The notes under the pieces were generated by a model. It did not search any database. It saw only the letters and a list, made by a program, of their open reading frames with translations, and had not been told where the DNA came from. Position numbers and translations under genes: made by a program. DNA of 26,694 bases from an uncultured delta proteobacterium (GTDB taxonomy: Bacteria > Desulfobacterota > Syntrophorhabdia > Syntrophorhabdales > Syntrophorhabdaceae): positions 1-26,694 of the forward strand of contig CAIQJW010000199.1 of the NCBI GenBank assembly GCA_903872255.1. Direction: 5' to 3'. Below are positions 16,281-24,018 of the stretch, in pieces (position 1 is the stretch's first letter; each line of letters opens with the position of its first letter).

Positions 16281-16309
16281 TTGACAGAAGGGGAAATGGG
16301 TGTTATGCG
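16281..16309 (+). promoter_or_regulatory. Candidate promoter of fabI
   Basis: TTGACA (16281-16286) is a perfect -35. After 17 bases comes TATGCG (16304-16309), a weak -10 that is helped by TG one base upstream (TGTTATGCG, extended -10). It lies about 115 bases before the fabI start. Confidence 0.45.
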
Positions 16310-16425
16310 AATTCTATCGGCATCATGCACCGAAAACTGTTAATTGTAGTTGCGGATTGCAATGATGGTGTCTATTATGTGCGAACAACCCGGAAGGGGA
16401 AGAGACATCAAGGACAGGGGGTTTT

Positions 16426-17241
16426 ATGGAAGAGAGGCAGGATGGCGGGCTCAAGGGATTTACTCCGCTCGGGTCGGGAAGACTTCTGGAAGGTAAAAAA
16501 GGTCTGATTCTCGGGATAGCCAACACAAACAGTATCGCCTACGGCTGTGCCAGCTTGTTCAGGAAGCTCGGGGCGGAACTTGCCGTCACATACGGGAACG
16601 AGAAGACAGGGACGCACATGAGGCCCCTGGCGGAAGAGATGGAATGCCCCATCATCATGAAATGCGACGTGGAAGCCCCCGGGGAACTTGAAGCGGTTTA
16701 CAGCGAAATAGAAAACAGATGGGGCAAGCTCGATTTCGTTCTCCATTCCATCGCTTATGCACCCAAGGAGGATCTCCACGGGCGCGTCACCGACTGTTCC
16801 AAGGAGGGGTTCTTGCTGGCCATGGACATCTCCTGTCATTCTCTCATCAGGGCAACAAAACTGGCTGAGCCCCTGATGAAAGACGGGGGGTCCATCCTGA
16901 CGGTATCATTCTACGGGTCCCAAAAGGTGGTTGCACACTACAACATGATGGGACCTGTCAAGTCGGCACTCGAAAGCACCGTCCGCTACCTCGCCGTGGA
17001 ACTCGGCCCCCAGAGGATACGCGTGAACAGCTTATCGCCCGGCCCCATCCAGACCCGGGCTGCATCGGGGATCGAACATTTCGATGCACTTCTGGAACGC
17101 GCGGCTTCCCAGACGCTGGCGCATCAGATCGTATCGATTGAAGACGTAGGGGCATTCGCGGCATTCCTGGTGAGCGATTACGCCAGGAGCATCACGGGCG
17201 CCGTCCATTATATAGACGGCGGTTATCATATCGTGGGATGA
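16426..17241 (+). CDS. fabI: Enoyl-[acyl-carrier-protein] reductase FabI
   Basis: This 271-residue short-chain dehydrogenase reduces trans-2-enoyl-ACP in the last step of each fatty acid elongation cycle. The cofactor loop GIANTNSIAYG (30-40) and the FabI segments HSIAYAPKEDLHGR, PGPIQTRAASGI and DGGYHIVG are present. The catalytic Tyr172 and Lys179 are spaced Y-x6-K (YNMMGPVK). The residue aligned with the first active-site tyrosine of E. coli FabI (Tyr146) is Phe162 (VSFYG), while Mycobacterium InhA also has Phe at the comparable place. An extra N-terminus of about 18 residues precedes the usual start (LLEGKKGLILG). The ATG is supported by AGGGGG a few bases upstream; no internal ATG is better placed. 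It is convergent with the acyl-CoA synthetase genes. Confidence 0.9.
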   Translation: MEERQDGGLKGFTPLGSGRLLEGKKGLILGIANTNSIAYGCASLFRKLGAELAVTYGNEKTGTHMRPLAEEMECPIIMKCDVEAPGELEAVYSEIENRWGKLDFVLHSIAYAPKEDLHGRVTDCSKEGFLLAMDISCHSLIRATKLAEPLMKDGGSILTVSFYGSQKVVAHYNMMGPVKSALESTVRYLAVELGPQRIRVNSLSPGPIQTRAASGIEHFDALLERAASQTLAHQIVSIEDVGAFAAFLVSDYARSITGAVHYIDGGYHIVG

Positions 17242-17274
17242 TCCTCGCCGGTATGGCGCAAAGAAAGAGGAGAT

Positions 17275-17964
17275 TTACAGGCGCGCGGTGCTTTTAAGGA
17301 TGATCCTTCCGTCTGCCACCACGCATCGTGACGGGCTGCATATCACGGGGTTCAAGTCGACAGATGTGATCAGATCGCCAAGGTCCATGATGAGGCCGGA
17401 GAAACGTACGAGAAGGTCGGTGAGTTTTTCCATGTTCACGGGATCGGCGCCCCGGTATCCTGTGAGGAGCGGGTGGGCCTTAAGTCCTGCGATCATCGAC
17501 CGGATGTCTTCCTGCCTCACCGGCATCATCCTCAGGGCCACATCCTTGTATATATCGACGGCAGTTCCGCCGGTCCCGAGGAGCAGAACGGGTCCGAATT
17601 GATGGTCCATCTTTGCCCCGGCAATGATCTCCATGCCCTTTAGGGTCTCTTCGACGAGTACCCCGGCAAAACCGTCGATGCTCCGGAACTTTTCGAAGGC
17701 GCGCGTGAGTCCTTCATTGTCTATTATCCCTATCTCGACACCGCCGATGTCCGACTTGTGAAGGACCTTCGGCGAAACGATCTTTGCCACGACAGGATAG
17801 CCGATGGAACTTGCAAACCCGGTGGCTTCACCGACATCGTCTGTCCATATGAAGCGCGTCACGTCGATCCCGGCGAGGCCAAGGAGCTTTTTAACCTGCG
17901 GCTCCATGAGCCAGCCGGCAGGGGCTGCCTCGGACAGGATGCCCTTCATCTCGTTTGTCAGCAT
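17275..17964 (-). CDS. NDP-forming acyl-CoA synthetase, beta subunit (ATP-grasp)
   Basis: This 229-residue ATP-grasp protein is the nucleotide-binding half of an ADP-forming acyl-CoA synthetase. Lys61 (PVVAKIVSPKVLHKSDIGGVEIGI) and the LHKSDIGGV block (68-76) are the family hallmark. GPVLLLGTGGTAVDIYKDVALRMMP and the metal-binding SVDLNPVI follow. With the alpha subunit it would interconvert acyl-CoA, ADP and phosphate with acid, CoA and ATP, giving substrate-level phosphorylation in anaerobes. The preferred acid is unknown; acetate, propionate or aromatic acids are all possible. The ATG at 17964 overlaps the alpha-subunit stop by 7 bases, and GGAGG lies 9 bases upstream within the alpha gene. 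This indicates translational coupling and equimolar subunits. Confidence 0.9.
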   Translation of the reverse strand: MLTNEMKGILSEAAPAGWLMEPQVKKLLGLAGIDVTRFIWTDDVGEATGFASSIGYPVVAKIVSPKVLHKSDIGGVEIGIIDNEGLTRAFEKFRSIDGFAGVLVEETLKGMEIIAGAKMDHQFGPVLLLGTGGTAVDIYKDVALRMMPVRQEDIRSMIAGLKAHPLLTGYRGADPVNMEKLTDLLVRFSGLIMDLGDLITSVDLNPVICSPSRCVVADGRIILKSTARL

Positions 17965-19325
17965 GTCCCGTGCCTCCTCAATGCATCCGCCATGAAGACC
18001 GCGCCCTCGATAGTATCGGACACGGGTACACCGTTGAGTTCGAACCCCTCGATGAGCATGCCGTATTTTTCAACATGGGGGACGTAGGCGAGCAGGGGTT
18101 TGCCCTCCTGCATATACACCTGACTGAGCCTTGCTCCAAGGTCCATGGATATCCCCGGCGAGTACGGCAAAAGAAGGATGACCACGGAATCGTATTCAGG
18201 GCTTTTGCTTAAGTATCTCACCGTCTCCACGACGTCATCGTCAATTACGCTTCCCGTCAGGTCAACGGGGTTTTTCAGGGAGGCAATCTCCTTAACGCCG
18301 GGGGACAGTTTGCTTTTCAATTCCTCCTGTGCCTTTTCCGAAAGGCCCGGCACCGAAAGGCCCAGATTTGAACATACGTCTACGGCCAGGACCCCGTGGC
18401 CTCCGCTTCCCGTCACGATGGCCACATTCTTCCCCGCCGGCTTCTGGTAACGGCTCAGGGATTCGCAATAGTAGACCATGTGAAGGTGGCTCCTGGCTTC
18501 GACAATGCCGAACTGTGAAAGGACCGACGAAAAGGTCGTGTAATCACCGGCGAGGGAAGCAGTGTGACTTGAGATGGCCCCTCCCGCCTCCGGACTCTTG
18601 CCCGATTTCAGAACGATCACGGGCTTTGGGCAATCTTTCGCGGCCAGGACAAACTCCCTGCCCTCATTTTCTCCGAAGCCCTCCAGGTAAAAGGCAATAA
18701 CCTCTGTTTCCGGGTCTTCCATAAAAAAACGAAGTAGATCCGTCTCGCGAATAACAGCCTTGTTCCCGATACTGACCGCCTTTGCCAGGCCCACTCTTTC
18801 CTGGGAGAATTTTATCATCTGGTCGACGAGTATTCCGCCGCTCTGGCTTATAAACGTTATGTTCCCGGGGCCAGGCTTCACGATCCTTTCATTTGCGAGG
18901 AAAAAGGTATCCACACAGGAGGGGCAATAGATCCCGAGACAGTTGGGGCCGATAAAAGGAAAATGGGCTTCCATCGCTATATCGGTGATCCTGTCCTGAA
19001 GGTCGCGGCGGCCTGCCTCGGCAAACCCGCCGGAGATTACCACGGCCCCTTTTACCTTCGCTTCTATGCACCTGGTGATCATTTCGGGTACGAGGTCGGC
19101 CCTGATCGCGATAACGGCAAGATCTATCTCCCCGGGTATTTCCGAAATGTCAGAAAAAAGAGTCTCCCCCTGGAAACTCCCGCCCCGGGGATTCACGGGA
19201 AAGACCTGGGCGGGGTATTGAAGACGGTTCTTATTGTATATTATGTTGGCGGGATGCCGTTCATTTACCGGGGAAACACCGAAAACTGCCATACTCTTTG
19301 GTTTGAACAACGGTAAAAGATCCAC
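17958..19325 (-). CDS. NDP-forming acyl-CoA synthetase, alpha subunit (CoA-binding)
   Basis: This 455-residue protein carries the CoA-binding Rossmann domain (about 1-130: SMAVFGVSPVNERHPANIIY, GGFAEAG, FIGPNCLGI). Two succinyl-CoA synthetase-like flavodoxin folds follow. The phosphohistidine that carries phosphate between subunits is His254 (AISSHTASLAGDYT). Together with the overlapping beta-subunit gene it makes an ADP-forming acyl-CoA synthetase; many bacteria instead encode one fused chain of about 700 residues. The start is GTG at 19325, supported by GGAGG 5 bases upstream. The beta-propeller gene ends 129 bases upstream on the same strand, which is far enough for a separate promoter. 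One perfect TTGACA lies in that gap, but its -10 is not clear. Confidence 0.9.
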   Translation of the reverse strand: MDLLPLFKPKSMAVFGVSPVNERHPANIIYNKNRLQYPAQVFPVNPRGGSFQGETLFSDISEIPGEIDLAVIAIRADLVPEMITRCIEAKVKGAVVISGGFAEAGRRDLQDRITDIAMEAHFPFIGPNCLGIYCPSCVDTFFLANERIVKPGPGNITFISQSGGILVDQMIKFSQERVGLAKAVSIGNKAVIRETDLLRFFMEDPETEVIAFYLEGFGENEGREFVLAAKDCPKPVIVLKSGKSPEAGGAISSHTASLAGDYTTFSSVLSQFGIVEARSHLHMVYYCESLSRYQKPAGKNVAIVTGSGGHGVLAVDVCSNLGLSVPGLSEKAQEELKSKLSPGVKEIASLKNPVDLTGSVIDDDVVETVRYLSKSPEYDSVVILLLPYSPGISMDLGARLSQVYMQEGKPLLAYVPHVEKYGMLIEGFELNGVPVSDTIEGAVFMADALRRHGTC

Positions 19326-19454
19326 GTTTCCCTCCCGGCGAATGCGTTATCATATTCTGTCAGCGTGTGCAGTTCATTGTCAACTGTTTATAGGGCCTGC
19401 CCTCCAAAAAACTGTACGCCAGGGCGCAAATAACCATGGGGCATAGGACAGAGG

Positions 19455-20741
19455 TCAGTCCTTCAGCGGGGGCATTGAGGGGTCGTTAAGCGGGAAAAGA
19501 AGACGATCGGTGTCCGTCTCCCACACCCCGCTGCCGGCGCGTTGCGAGGCTGCAACAGCTTTACCGTCAGGGCTCACGGCGTAGGGGACCTCCACGGGGT
19601 TGTGCTTGAGGTTGCAGAAGTACGGGCAGACCCAGCCTATGCGTTGCGCGTTTTGCGCGTCGAGCACCTCGAGCACATCGCTGACGAAATGATATATCAC
19701 GATCCTCGAACCGTCGCGGGAAACGCGAAATACCCCTTCCCGGTCCCATTCGGCCGGCTCCATGCGCCCCAGGCGGGAACCTGTCGTGGTATCAAAAACG
19801 GACGTCTGCAACTGATCTCCCAGCGTTACAAGCCGCTTGCCGTCATCACTGAACCTCATGGCACCTAGATAAGCGTTGCGCCGATGGTCCCCTGCAACGA
19901 AGGGTCCCCACCTATTCGAAGAGATCTCATAGAACCATACCCCCCGGTCCGTGCCAAAAGCAAGCACACGTTCATCGGCTGAAAACGCGAAAGCTGAAAC
20001 ATTTTTCCCGGTTTGGCCATCGGGAAGTACGAGCTGCCTCATCATCAGTGTTTGCAGGTCTATCAGGTAAAATATGGATGAGGCCCCCACGGAAGGCACC
20101 GGGGTAAAGGCCATCGCCAGCCATCTTTTTCCAGGTGACAGCTCCCAGCATTTCTTGTCGTTGTAGGTCGCCGGCACCCCGCCGACGCACGCCGGCCGGT
20201 ATGCATCCACGGGCAAGGGGTTCTCCGCGCTGCGAATCAAGGTAGGGGGAACCAGGTTCCAAACCTCTATCATGCCCGGTTTCGCAAGCACAACTGCCGT
20301 GTCGTCATCGGTGAGGCCCAAGGGAAAGGCCCGGTTCTCTGACCGGTCCGGTATCTCAGATACGATCCGTCCGCTCATAAGGTCAAAAACAACAAGATTA
20401 GGATTTCCGTGAGTTCTGCCGACAAAGCGCCTGTGGCCGGCATCGATCATCCAAACGTCATCGGCGGGTGAGGCCGTGAAGCTCGAGATCAATTTGCCGG
20501 TTTTCGCATCCCATACCCGCATCTTCGGGTCGTTGTGATGTGTTGTCACTATCAACGCGCCGTCATCACTGAACTGAGCACCAGTAAACACTGCATTGCC
20601 GCGGGCCGCCGACGGTATGTCCTTACGATAACCGTTGTGGTGCAACTCCGGAATGGCCGCGGGCCGCGACCATAGCGCCCTGAGATCGCAACCGGCCATA
20701 AGGAGACATATGACAGCAAACAACAATCGCAAAAAGGCCAT
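19455..20741 (-). CDS. Beta-propeller (WD40-like) lipoprotein, unknown function
   Basis: This 428-residue protein has a short signal peptide with lipobox LMAGC, so Cys18 should be lipidated. The rest is a single beta-propeller built of repeats ending in patterns such as MRVWDAKTGKLISSF, LVVFDLMSGRIVSEI, IEVWNLVPP, VWFYEISSNRW and TSVFDTTTGSRLGR. Repeats often start with FSDDG or SPDGK turns. About seven blades are plausible. Such lipoproteins act as scaffolds or cell-envelope assembly proteins, but nothing here shows the partner. Four cysteines (KCWELS, ACVGG, WVCPYFCN) could form disulfides in the periplasm. It is the first of three genes on this strand, though the gap to the next is 129 bases. 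No strong ribosome site was seen before the ATG. Confidence 0.75.
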   Translation of the reverse strand: MAFLRLLFAVICLLMAGCDLRALWSRPAAIPELHHNGYRKDIPSAARGNAVFTGAQFSDDGALIVTTHHNDPKMRVWDAKTGKLISSFTASPADDVWMIDAGHRRFVGRTHGNPNLVVFDLMSGRIVSEIPDRSENRAFPLGLTDDDTAVVLAKPGMIEVWNLVPPTLIRSAENPLPVDAYRPACVGGVPATYNDKKCWELSPGKRWLAMAFTPVPSVGASSIFYLIDLQTLMMRQLVLPDGQTGKNVSAFAFSADERVLAFGTDRGVWFYEISSNRWGPFVAGDHRRNAYLGAMRFSDDGKRLVTLGDQLQTSVFDTTTGSRLGRMEPAEWDREGVFRVSRDGSRIVIYHFVSDVLEVLDAQNAQRIGWVCPYFCNLKHNPVEVPYAVSPDGKAVAASQRAGSGVWETDTDRLLFPLNDPSMPPLKD

Positions 20742-20912
20742 TATGCTGCAGCGCGTGTTGCCCCCGCGTTGCCCTCTGCGACTTCTATCCGTTCTGCTTT
20801 AAACTTCGATGGTCTACCGCCAGGCGCAACCGTAGATTCTTTTACATTCACATTCTTCCCCGGAATTTTCCCGCTACCGTTTTAATACGTAACATACCCT
20901 TTCAATGAAAAA

Positions 20913-22415
20913 CTAATCTGCCAAATCGCCGGTATCTTCTTTATCACTTGCAGCGGAAGAACTTCCCGCTCCTTCCGGGTATGCCTGATGAAAATCATGG
21001 AGTGTAATATATTTGGCGATTAGATCTTTTGTATCAACCACCTCAAGTTGTTCAAACAAGAAAGCAAACTGGTGATACAGATCCTCTGCAACTTTTGCCC
21101 GGATATCTTCCGGCATAGTCCACGTCATCCATTTGAAAGGACCTACTGCTTGTTTACGCGTGCTATATACAAACTGTGCAAAAGTCTTACCGGCTTTCCA
21201 ATCTCCTCTGAATTTGTCAGCCAAAAATTGTTCTATTTCGCTCTGTGCGCCCTTTAGCCTGTAGACTCCGTTGTCAAAGGCAATATTTTGAAAACCGGTG
21301 GCAAGATGCACTTCTACGGCTTTATTTTGAGGAAACAGGCTAAAAGCATTATTCGGTAATGTTGATGCCCCATGCTGAACTGAACCCGCCCATCCGTAAT
21401 TCTTGCCAAAATCCGTTGCCATCTTCAATATTTCAAAAGCTATGGAAACATCGGCTACCGATCCGTCGGGAAGCGGGGTGCCTCCGTGGGCCGTACCATC
21501 ATTTACGGCTATTTTACGAATACCGAGTGCAGGGTCAACTCCCAACCGTTTCATGTTTGCAATAATACCTTCAGCATAAGCTTCGAGGTCTTCCTTCCTG
21601 GTATTCATCTTCCCGACCTCGCCGGTTTCTCCACCTAACAGCACTGTCCAGGGAATTCCAAGCTCTTTTTCCAGTGCCCTTACATCTGCAATTTTCTCGG
21701 CAGTTAACCTGGCATTTTCTGCCTGCTGTTCTTCAAAGGGTAAGTTTTCTTCGGTTCTTCGCTCGAAAGGAGACATGTCCAGATCGATTGACCCAAAACC
21801 CGCTGCCAATAAATCGTGAATAAGCTTTCTGTGTGCATCTATTTCCTTTTCTGCCGCTGGTCCGCCGTCTCTAACCGGCTTGGATTTTAACTGTATATGA
21901 TCACCCTGCAAGAAAAGAGGGCCCTCAAAACCTTCCAGCATTGCTGCAGCCTGAAGGACCGCGGCATATTCCGCCGGGCTTTGATTGGTGTAGCCCATCT
22001 CGGAACGGGCGATCTCGGCGATGAACGCCCCGACCTTTTTATCGTTGGCAGCCCTGAAGAGCGCCCTTGCAGTATCCAATGTGCCTACACGAATATTGAT
22101 TGCAGGAAAAGACAGTTCCCTGTTTATTCGGCCTTCGGCTATTGCAACATACACTTCCTGCGGTGAGGCCAGCTTTACATTAAGTTGTTGTGCTCCTTCG
22201 CCTATTATCCATCTGGACAATGCCTGCACATCAGCTGGAGCGCTTCTGTCATCAAAATCCGCCGCATTAGCTGCCAATGTCGGCAATGAGTTCTTAAAAT
22301 CATCCACATTGCCTATGTGAAGCGTACCTTTACTGACAGTTGCCCCTTTTAAACCATCATTTATCAGGTCTGCCCTGCTTGCAAATACCTTTATTGCAGA
22401 TGTTTGATGGGTCAT
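20913..22415 (-). CDS. Class II aldolase (fructose/tagatose-bisphosphate aldolase family), long form
   Basis: This 500-residue protein resembles zinc-dependent class II aldolases. The candidate metal and substrate residues are Asp172-His173 (FLQGDHIQLK), Glu263 (LLGGETGEVG), His310 (DGTAHGGTPLP) and His348 (VQHGAST). These correspond to the DH, Glu and two His sites of FbaA-type enzymes that cleave fructose or tagatose 1,6-bisphosphate. The usual length is 280-360 residues, so about 150 residues are extra, mainly near both ends. An ATG at 22439 is possible, with AGGAG 9 bases upstream. I prefer 22415, because GGAGG lies 4 bases before it and the extra residues between (RIGGN) are encoded by that ribosome site. 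The segment looks AT-richer than its neighbours, which may mean transfer. The exact substrate is unproven. Confidence 0.75.
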   Translation of the reverse strand: MTHQTSAIKVFASRADLINDGLKGATVSKGTLHIGNVDDFKNSLPTLAANAADFDDRSAPADVQALSRWIIGEGAQQLNVKLASPQEVYVAIAEGRINRELSFPAINIRVGTLDTARALFRAANDKKVGAFIAEIARSEMGYTNQSPAEYAAVLQAAAMLEGFEGPLFLQGDHIQLKSKPVRDGGPAAEKEIDAHRKLIHDLLAAGFGSIDLDMSPFERRTEENLPFEEQQAENARLTAEKIADVRALEKELGIPWTVLLGGETGEVGKMNTRKEDLEAYAEGIIANMKRLGVDPALGIRKIAVNDGTAHGGTPLPDGSVADVSIAFEILKMATDFGKNYGWAGSVQHGASTLPNNAFSLFPQNKAVEVHLATGFQNIAFDNGVYRLKGAQSEIEQFLADKFRGDWKAGKTFAQFVYSTRKQAVGPFKWMTWTMPEDIRAKVAEDLYHQFAFLFEQLEVVDTKDLIAKYITLHDFHQAYPEGAGSSSAASDKEDTGDLAD

Positions 22416-22500
22416 ATTTCCTCCAATTCTTAATGTCATTTTATATCTCTCCTAAACAGTATTAGAGAACTTACAACAATTTGCCTTTCAGCATTGGAAA

Positions 22501-22529
22501 ATACTAACAAAAGAAAAGTAATTTCTCAA
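22501..22529 (-). promoter_or_regulatory. Sigma-70 promoter of the class II aldolase gene
   Basis: On the minus strand, TTGAGA (-35, 22524-22529) and TAGTAT (-10, 22501-22506) are separated by 17 bases. They are 5/6 and 4/6 matches to consensus. The -10 lies 85 bases before the preferred ATG. The surrounding sequence is AT-rich, as expected for a promoter. Confidence 0.45.
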
Positions 22530-22721
22530 TACGAACGCGCTGTTTTTATGAAACAAAAATCAACAATATCTGCCCGGGCGTCGAGGACCGATTGAAACAC
22601 AGTTATAATATTGCTTCGTTATGAAATGAAGGCATGGTCTATGGGGAATATTTTTCCGCCACCAGGAAATTCTTTCCTCACATCTGCCATCACCGGCTGC
22701 CGCCTATGTGCTGTAACAGCT

Positions 22722-22730
22722 TGATATAAT
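22722..22730 (+). promoter_or_regulatory. Extended -10 promoter of the EF-hand gene
   Basis: TGATATAAT is a perfect TGn-TATAAT extended -10. No -35 is recognisable, which extended -10 promoters tolerate. It lies about 118 bases before the ATG. Confidence 0.4.
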
Positions 22731-22848
22731 GCAATATGTTGCCCCAGCAGATTATGGTATGCCTGTTGCAAAACAGTATGAATCTCAAGGTCTATCGCTC
22801 GGGCGGGCCGAGAGTGTAGCAGCCTAACGTAAAACCAAGGAGGTTAAA

Positions 22849-23517
22849 ATGGTTAGCGGTATCAGAGGCGCATCAAATTTGAATGATCTGTGGCGAACGC
22901 TACAGGCATCGAAGAAGAGTGCCGGCACATCCACGGACAAGATGTTCAGTCCGTCGGGCACTAATGGAGATAGTTCTATAAGCAAGAGTGAACCCTCATC
23001 GTCACTGGGCATTTCTTCACTGGCAAACCAGGTTCTGGGTTCAAACAGCGACAGCACGTCATCTCTCCTTAGCCTTCTGGAGGCACTGACCAAGGCGATA
23101 ACGGGTATCACGGGGTCGAGCAACACCGGTCCTGCCGGTCGTCCGTCAGCAGAGGACATGTTCGCAAAAACTGATACGAATGGGGATGGCAGCCTTGACA
23201 AGGCGGAGTTTGAAAATGGTAGACCTCCCGATATGACGGCAGCCCGGGCTGGTGAGCTTTACTCCAAACTCGATACGAATAATGACAAGTCAATCAGTCA
23301 ATCGGAATTTGCCGCGAACGCCCCTGGCGGCCATGATGGTTCCCCGCCACCTCCACCTGCCGACTCTACGGGCAGCACGAGTGGAAACATCGGTGCTTCA
23401 GCCTCTGCTGCCTTATCGGCGGCGTCACTTCTGGCGAAGGCTGCCGGGAAATATGTCCTCTTAGGACAGTTTTCAGCCGTGCCTGCAGCGAGTGGACTCT
23501 TGGCCGTGACGGTATAA
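22849..23517 (+). CDS. EF-hand calcium-binding protein
   Basis: This 222-residue protein begins MVSGIRGASNLNDLW, like a group of bacterial EF-hand proteins that start MVSGI. Two loops look functional: residues 109-120 (DTNGDGSLDKAE, canonical) and 142-153 (DTNNDKSISQSE, with Lys where Gly is usual at position 6). A third, near 37-48 (GTNGDSSISKSE), has lost the first Asp and is probably inactive. Between and after are Ser/Thr/Gly-rich linkers, a proline run (166-170) and a hydrophobic C-terminus. No signal peptide is present, so export would need another route. The function is unknown; calcium sensing or buffering is only a family inference. AAGGAGG lies 5 bases before the ATG, a very strong ribosome site, so high expression is likely. 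Confidence 0.8.
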   Translation: MVSGIRGASNLNDLWRTLQASKKSAGTSTDKMFSPSGTNGDSSISKSEPSSSLGISSLANQVLGSNSDSTSSLLSLLEALTKAITGITGSSNTGPAGRPSAEDMFAKTDTNGDGSLDKAEFENGRPPDMTAARAGELYSKLDTNNDKSISQSEFAANAPGGHDGSPPPPPADSTGSTSGNIGASASAALSAASLLAKAAGKYVLLGQFSAVPAASGLLAVTV

Positions 23518-23578
23518 AAACATGGCAGGAGGGAGCCCCTGACCGTCCGGAAAGAGTGGTGCATTTTCTTCTCTGAAA

Positions 23579-23630
23579 ACAGGAACTCGGCGTAATGTCC
23601 ACAAACGACATGAATTCTCCGGGTTCCTGT
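23579..23630. repeat. Long two-part hairpin downstream of the EF-hand gene
   Basis: ACAGGAACTCGG (23579-23590) pairs with CCGGGTTCCTGT (23619-23630). All 12 positions pair in plus-strand RNA if one U-G wobble is allowed. Inside it, ATGTC (23595-23599) pairs with GACAT (23607-23611). No U tract follows on the plus strand. On the minus strand TTTTC follows, so it could end the VF530 transcript. It starts 62 bases after the EF-hand stop. Confidence 0.45.
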
Positions 23631-23793
23631 GTCGCAGCGAGAACAGACGGGCAGGGTGCCTATCGTGGACGCACGGGGTGTTCTCTGTTCCTTGCCCGGG
23701 CAAATCATCACCCCTGCTTACGTTAATGGCACTGTCTCCTTAAGGCTCCAATTTTATCAGAATGATCTTTGGCAGGACTTTCGTCCAGCCTGG

Positions 23794-24018
23794 TCATGTT
23801 TTCTTTTTGTATTTCAGATACAGATTTTCAACCTTGTTCCTGGCCCACGGGGTTCTCCTCAGAAACTGCAAACTGGACTTGATGCTCGGATCGCTATTAA
23901 AGCACCGGATATTGATGATTCCGCCCAGCTTACTCCACCCGTAATATTCCACAAGCTCTGTAAGAATATTTTCCAAAGTGATACCATGAAGAGGATAATC
24001 GGGGTGCTGGTTGCTCAT
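23794..24018 (-). CDS. VF530-family (DUF2132) small DNA-binding protein
   Basis: This 74-residue protein matches the VF530 family along its whole length: DYPLHGITLENILTELVEYYGW, LGGIINIRCFNSDPSIKSS and LQFLRRTPWARNKVENLYL. The family has a small helical fold, is thought to bind DNA, and occurs in many proteobacteria; its cellular role is not known. The open frame runs upstream to 24156, but family similarity starts at the ATG at 24018. There is no clear ribosome site there. The C-terminus YKKKT is basic. It is a lone gene convergent with the EF-hand gene. Confidence 0.85.
   Translation of the reverse strand: MSNQHPDYPLHGITLENILTELVEYYGWSKLGGIINIRCFNSDPSIKSSLQFLRRTPWARNKVENLYLKYKKKT

Larger units (their letters stand above)
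22416..22848. other. Gene-free divergent spacer between aldolase and EF-hand genes
   Basis: This stretch of about 430 bases is AT-rich near the aldolase. It holds the aldolase promoter (22501-22529), a small palindrome AGGAAA-TTC-TTTCCT (22664-22678) and an extended -10 for the EF-hand gene (22722-22730). A lone GATTGAAAC (22590-22598) looks like the end of a CRISPR repeat but is not repeated. I see no gene in it. Confidence 0.6.

Noticed and set aside
14539..16425. A -24/-12 sigma-54 promoter near the sigma-54 activator gene
   Set aside because: I looked for GG and GC dinucleotides 10 bases apart with the usual flanks in the nearby spacers and found none convincing.
22590..22598. GATTGAAAC, resembling the end of a type I CRISPR repeat
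   Set aside because: Only one copy is present, with no spaced repeats and no cas genes nearby.
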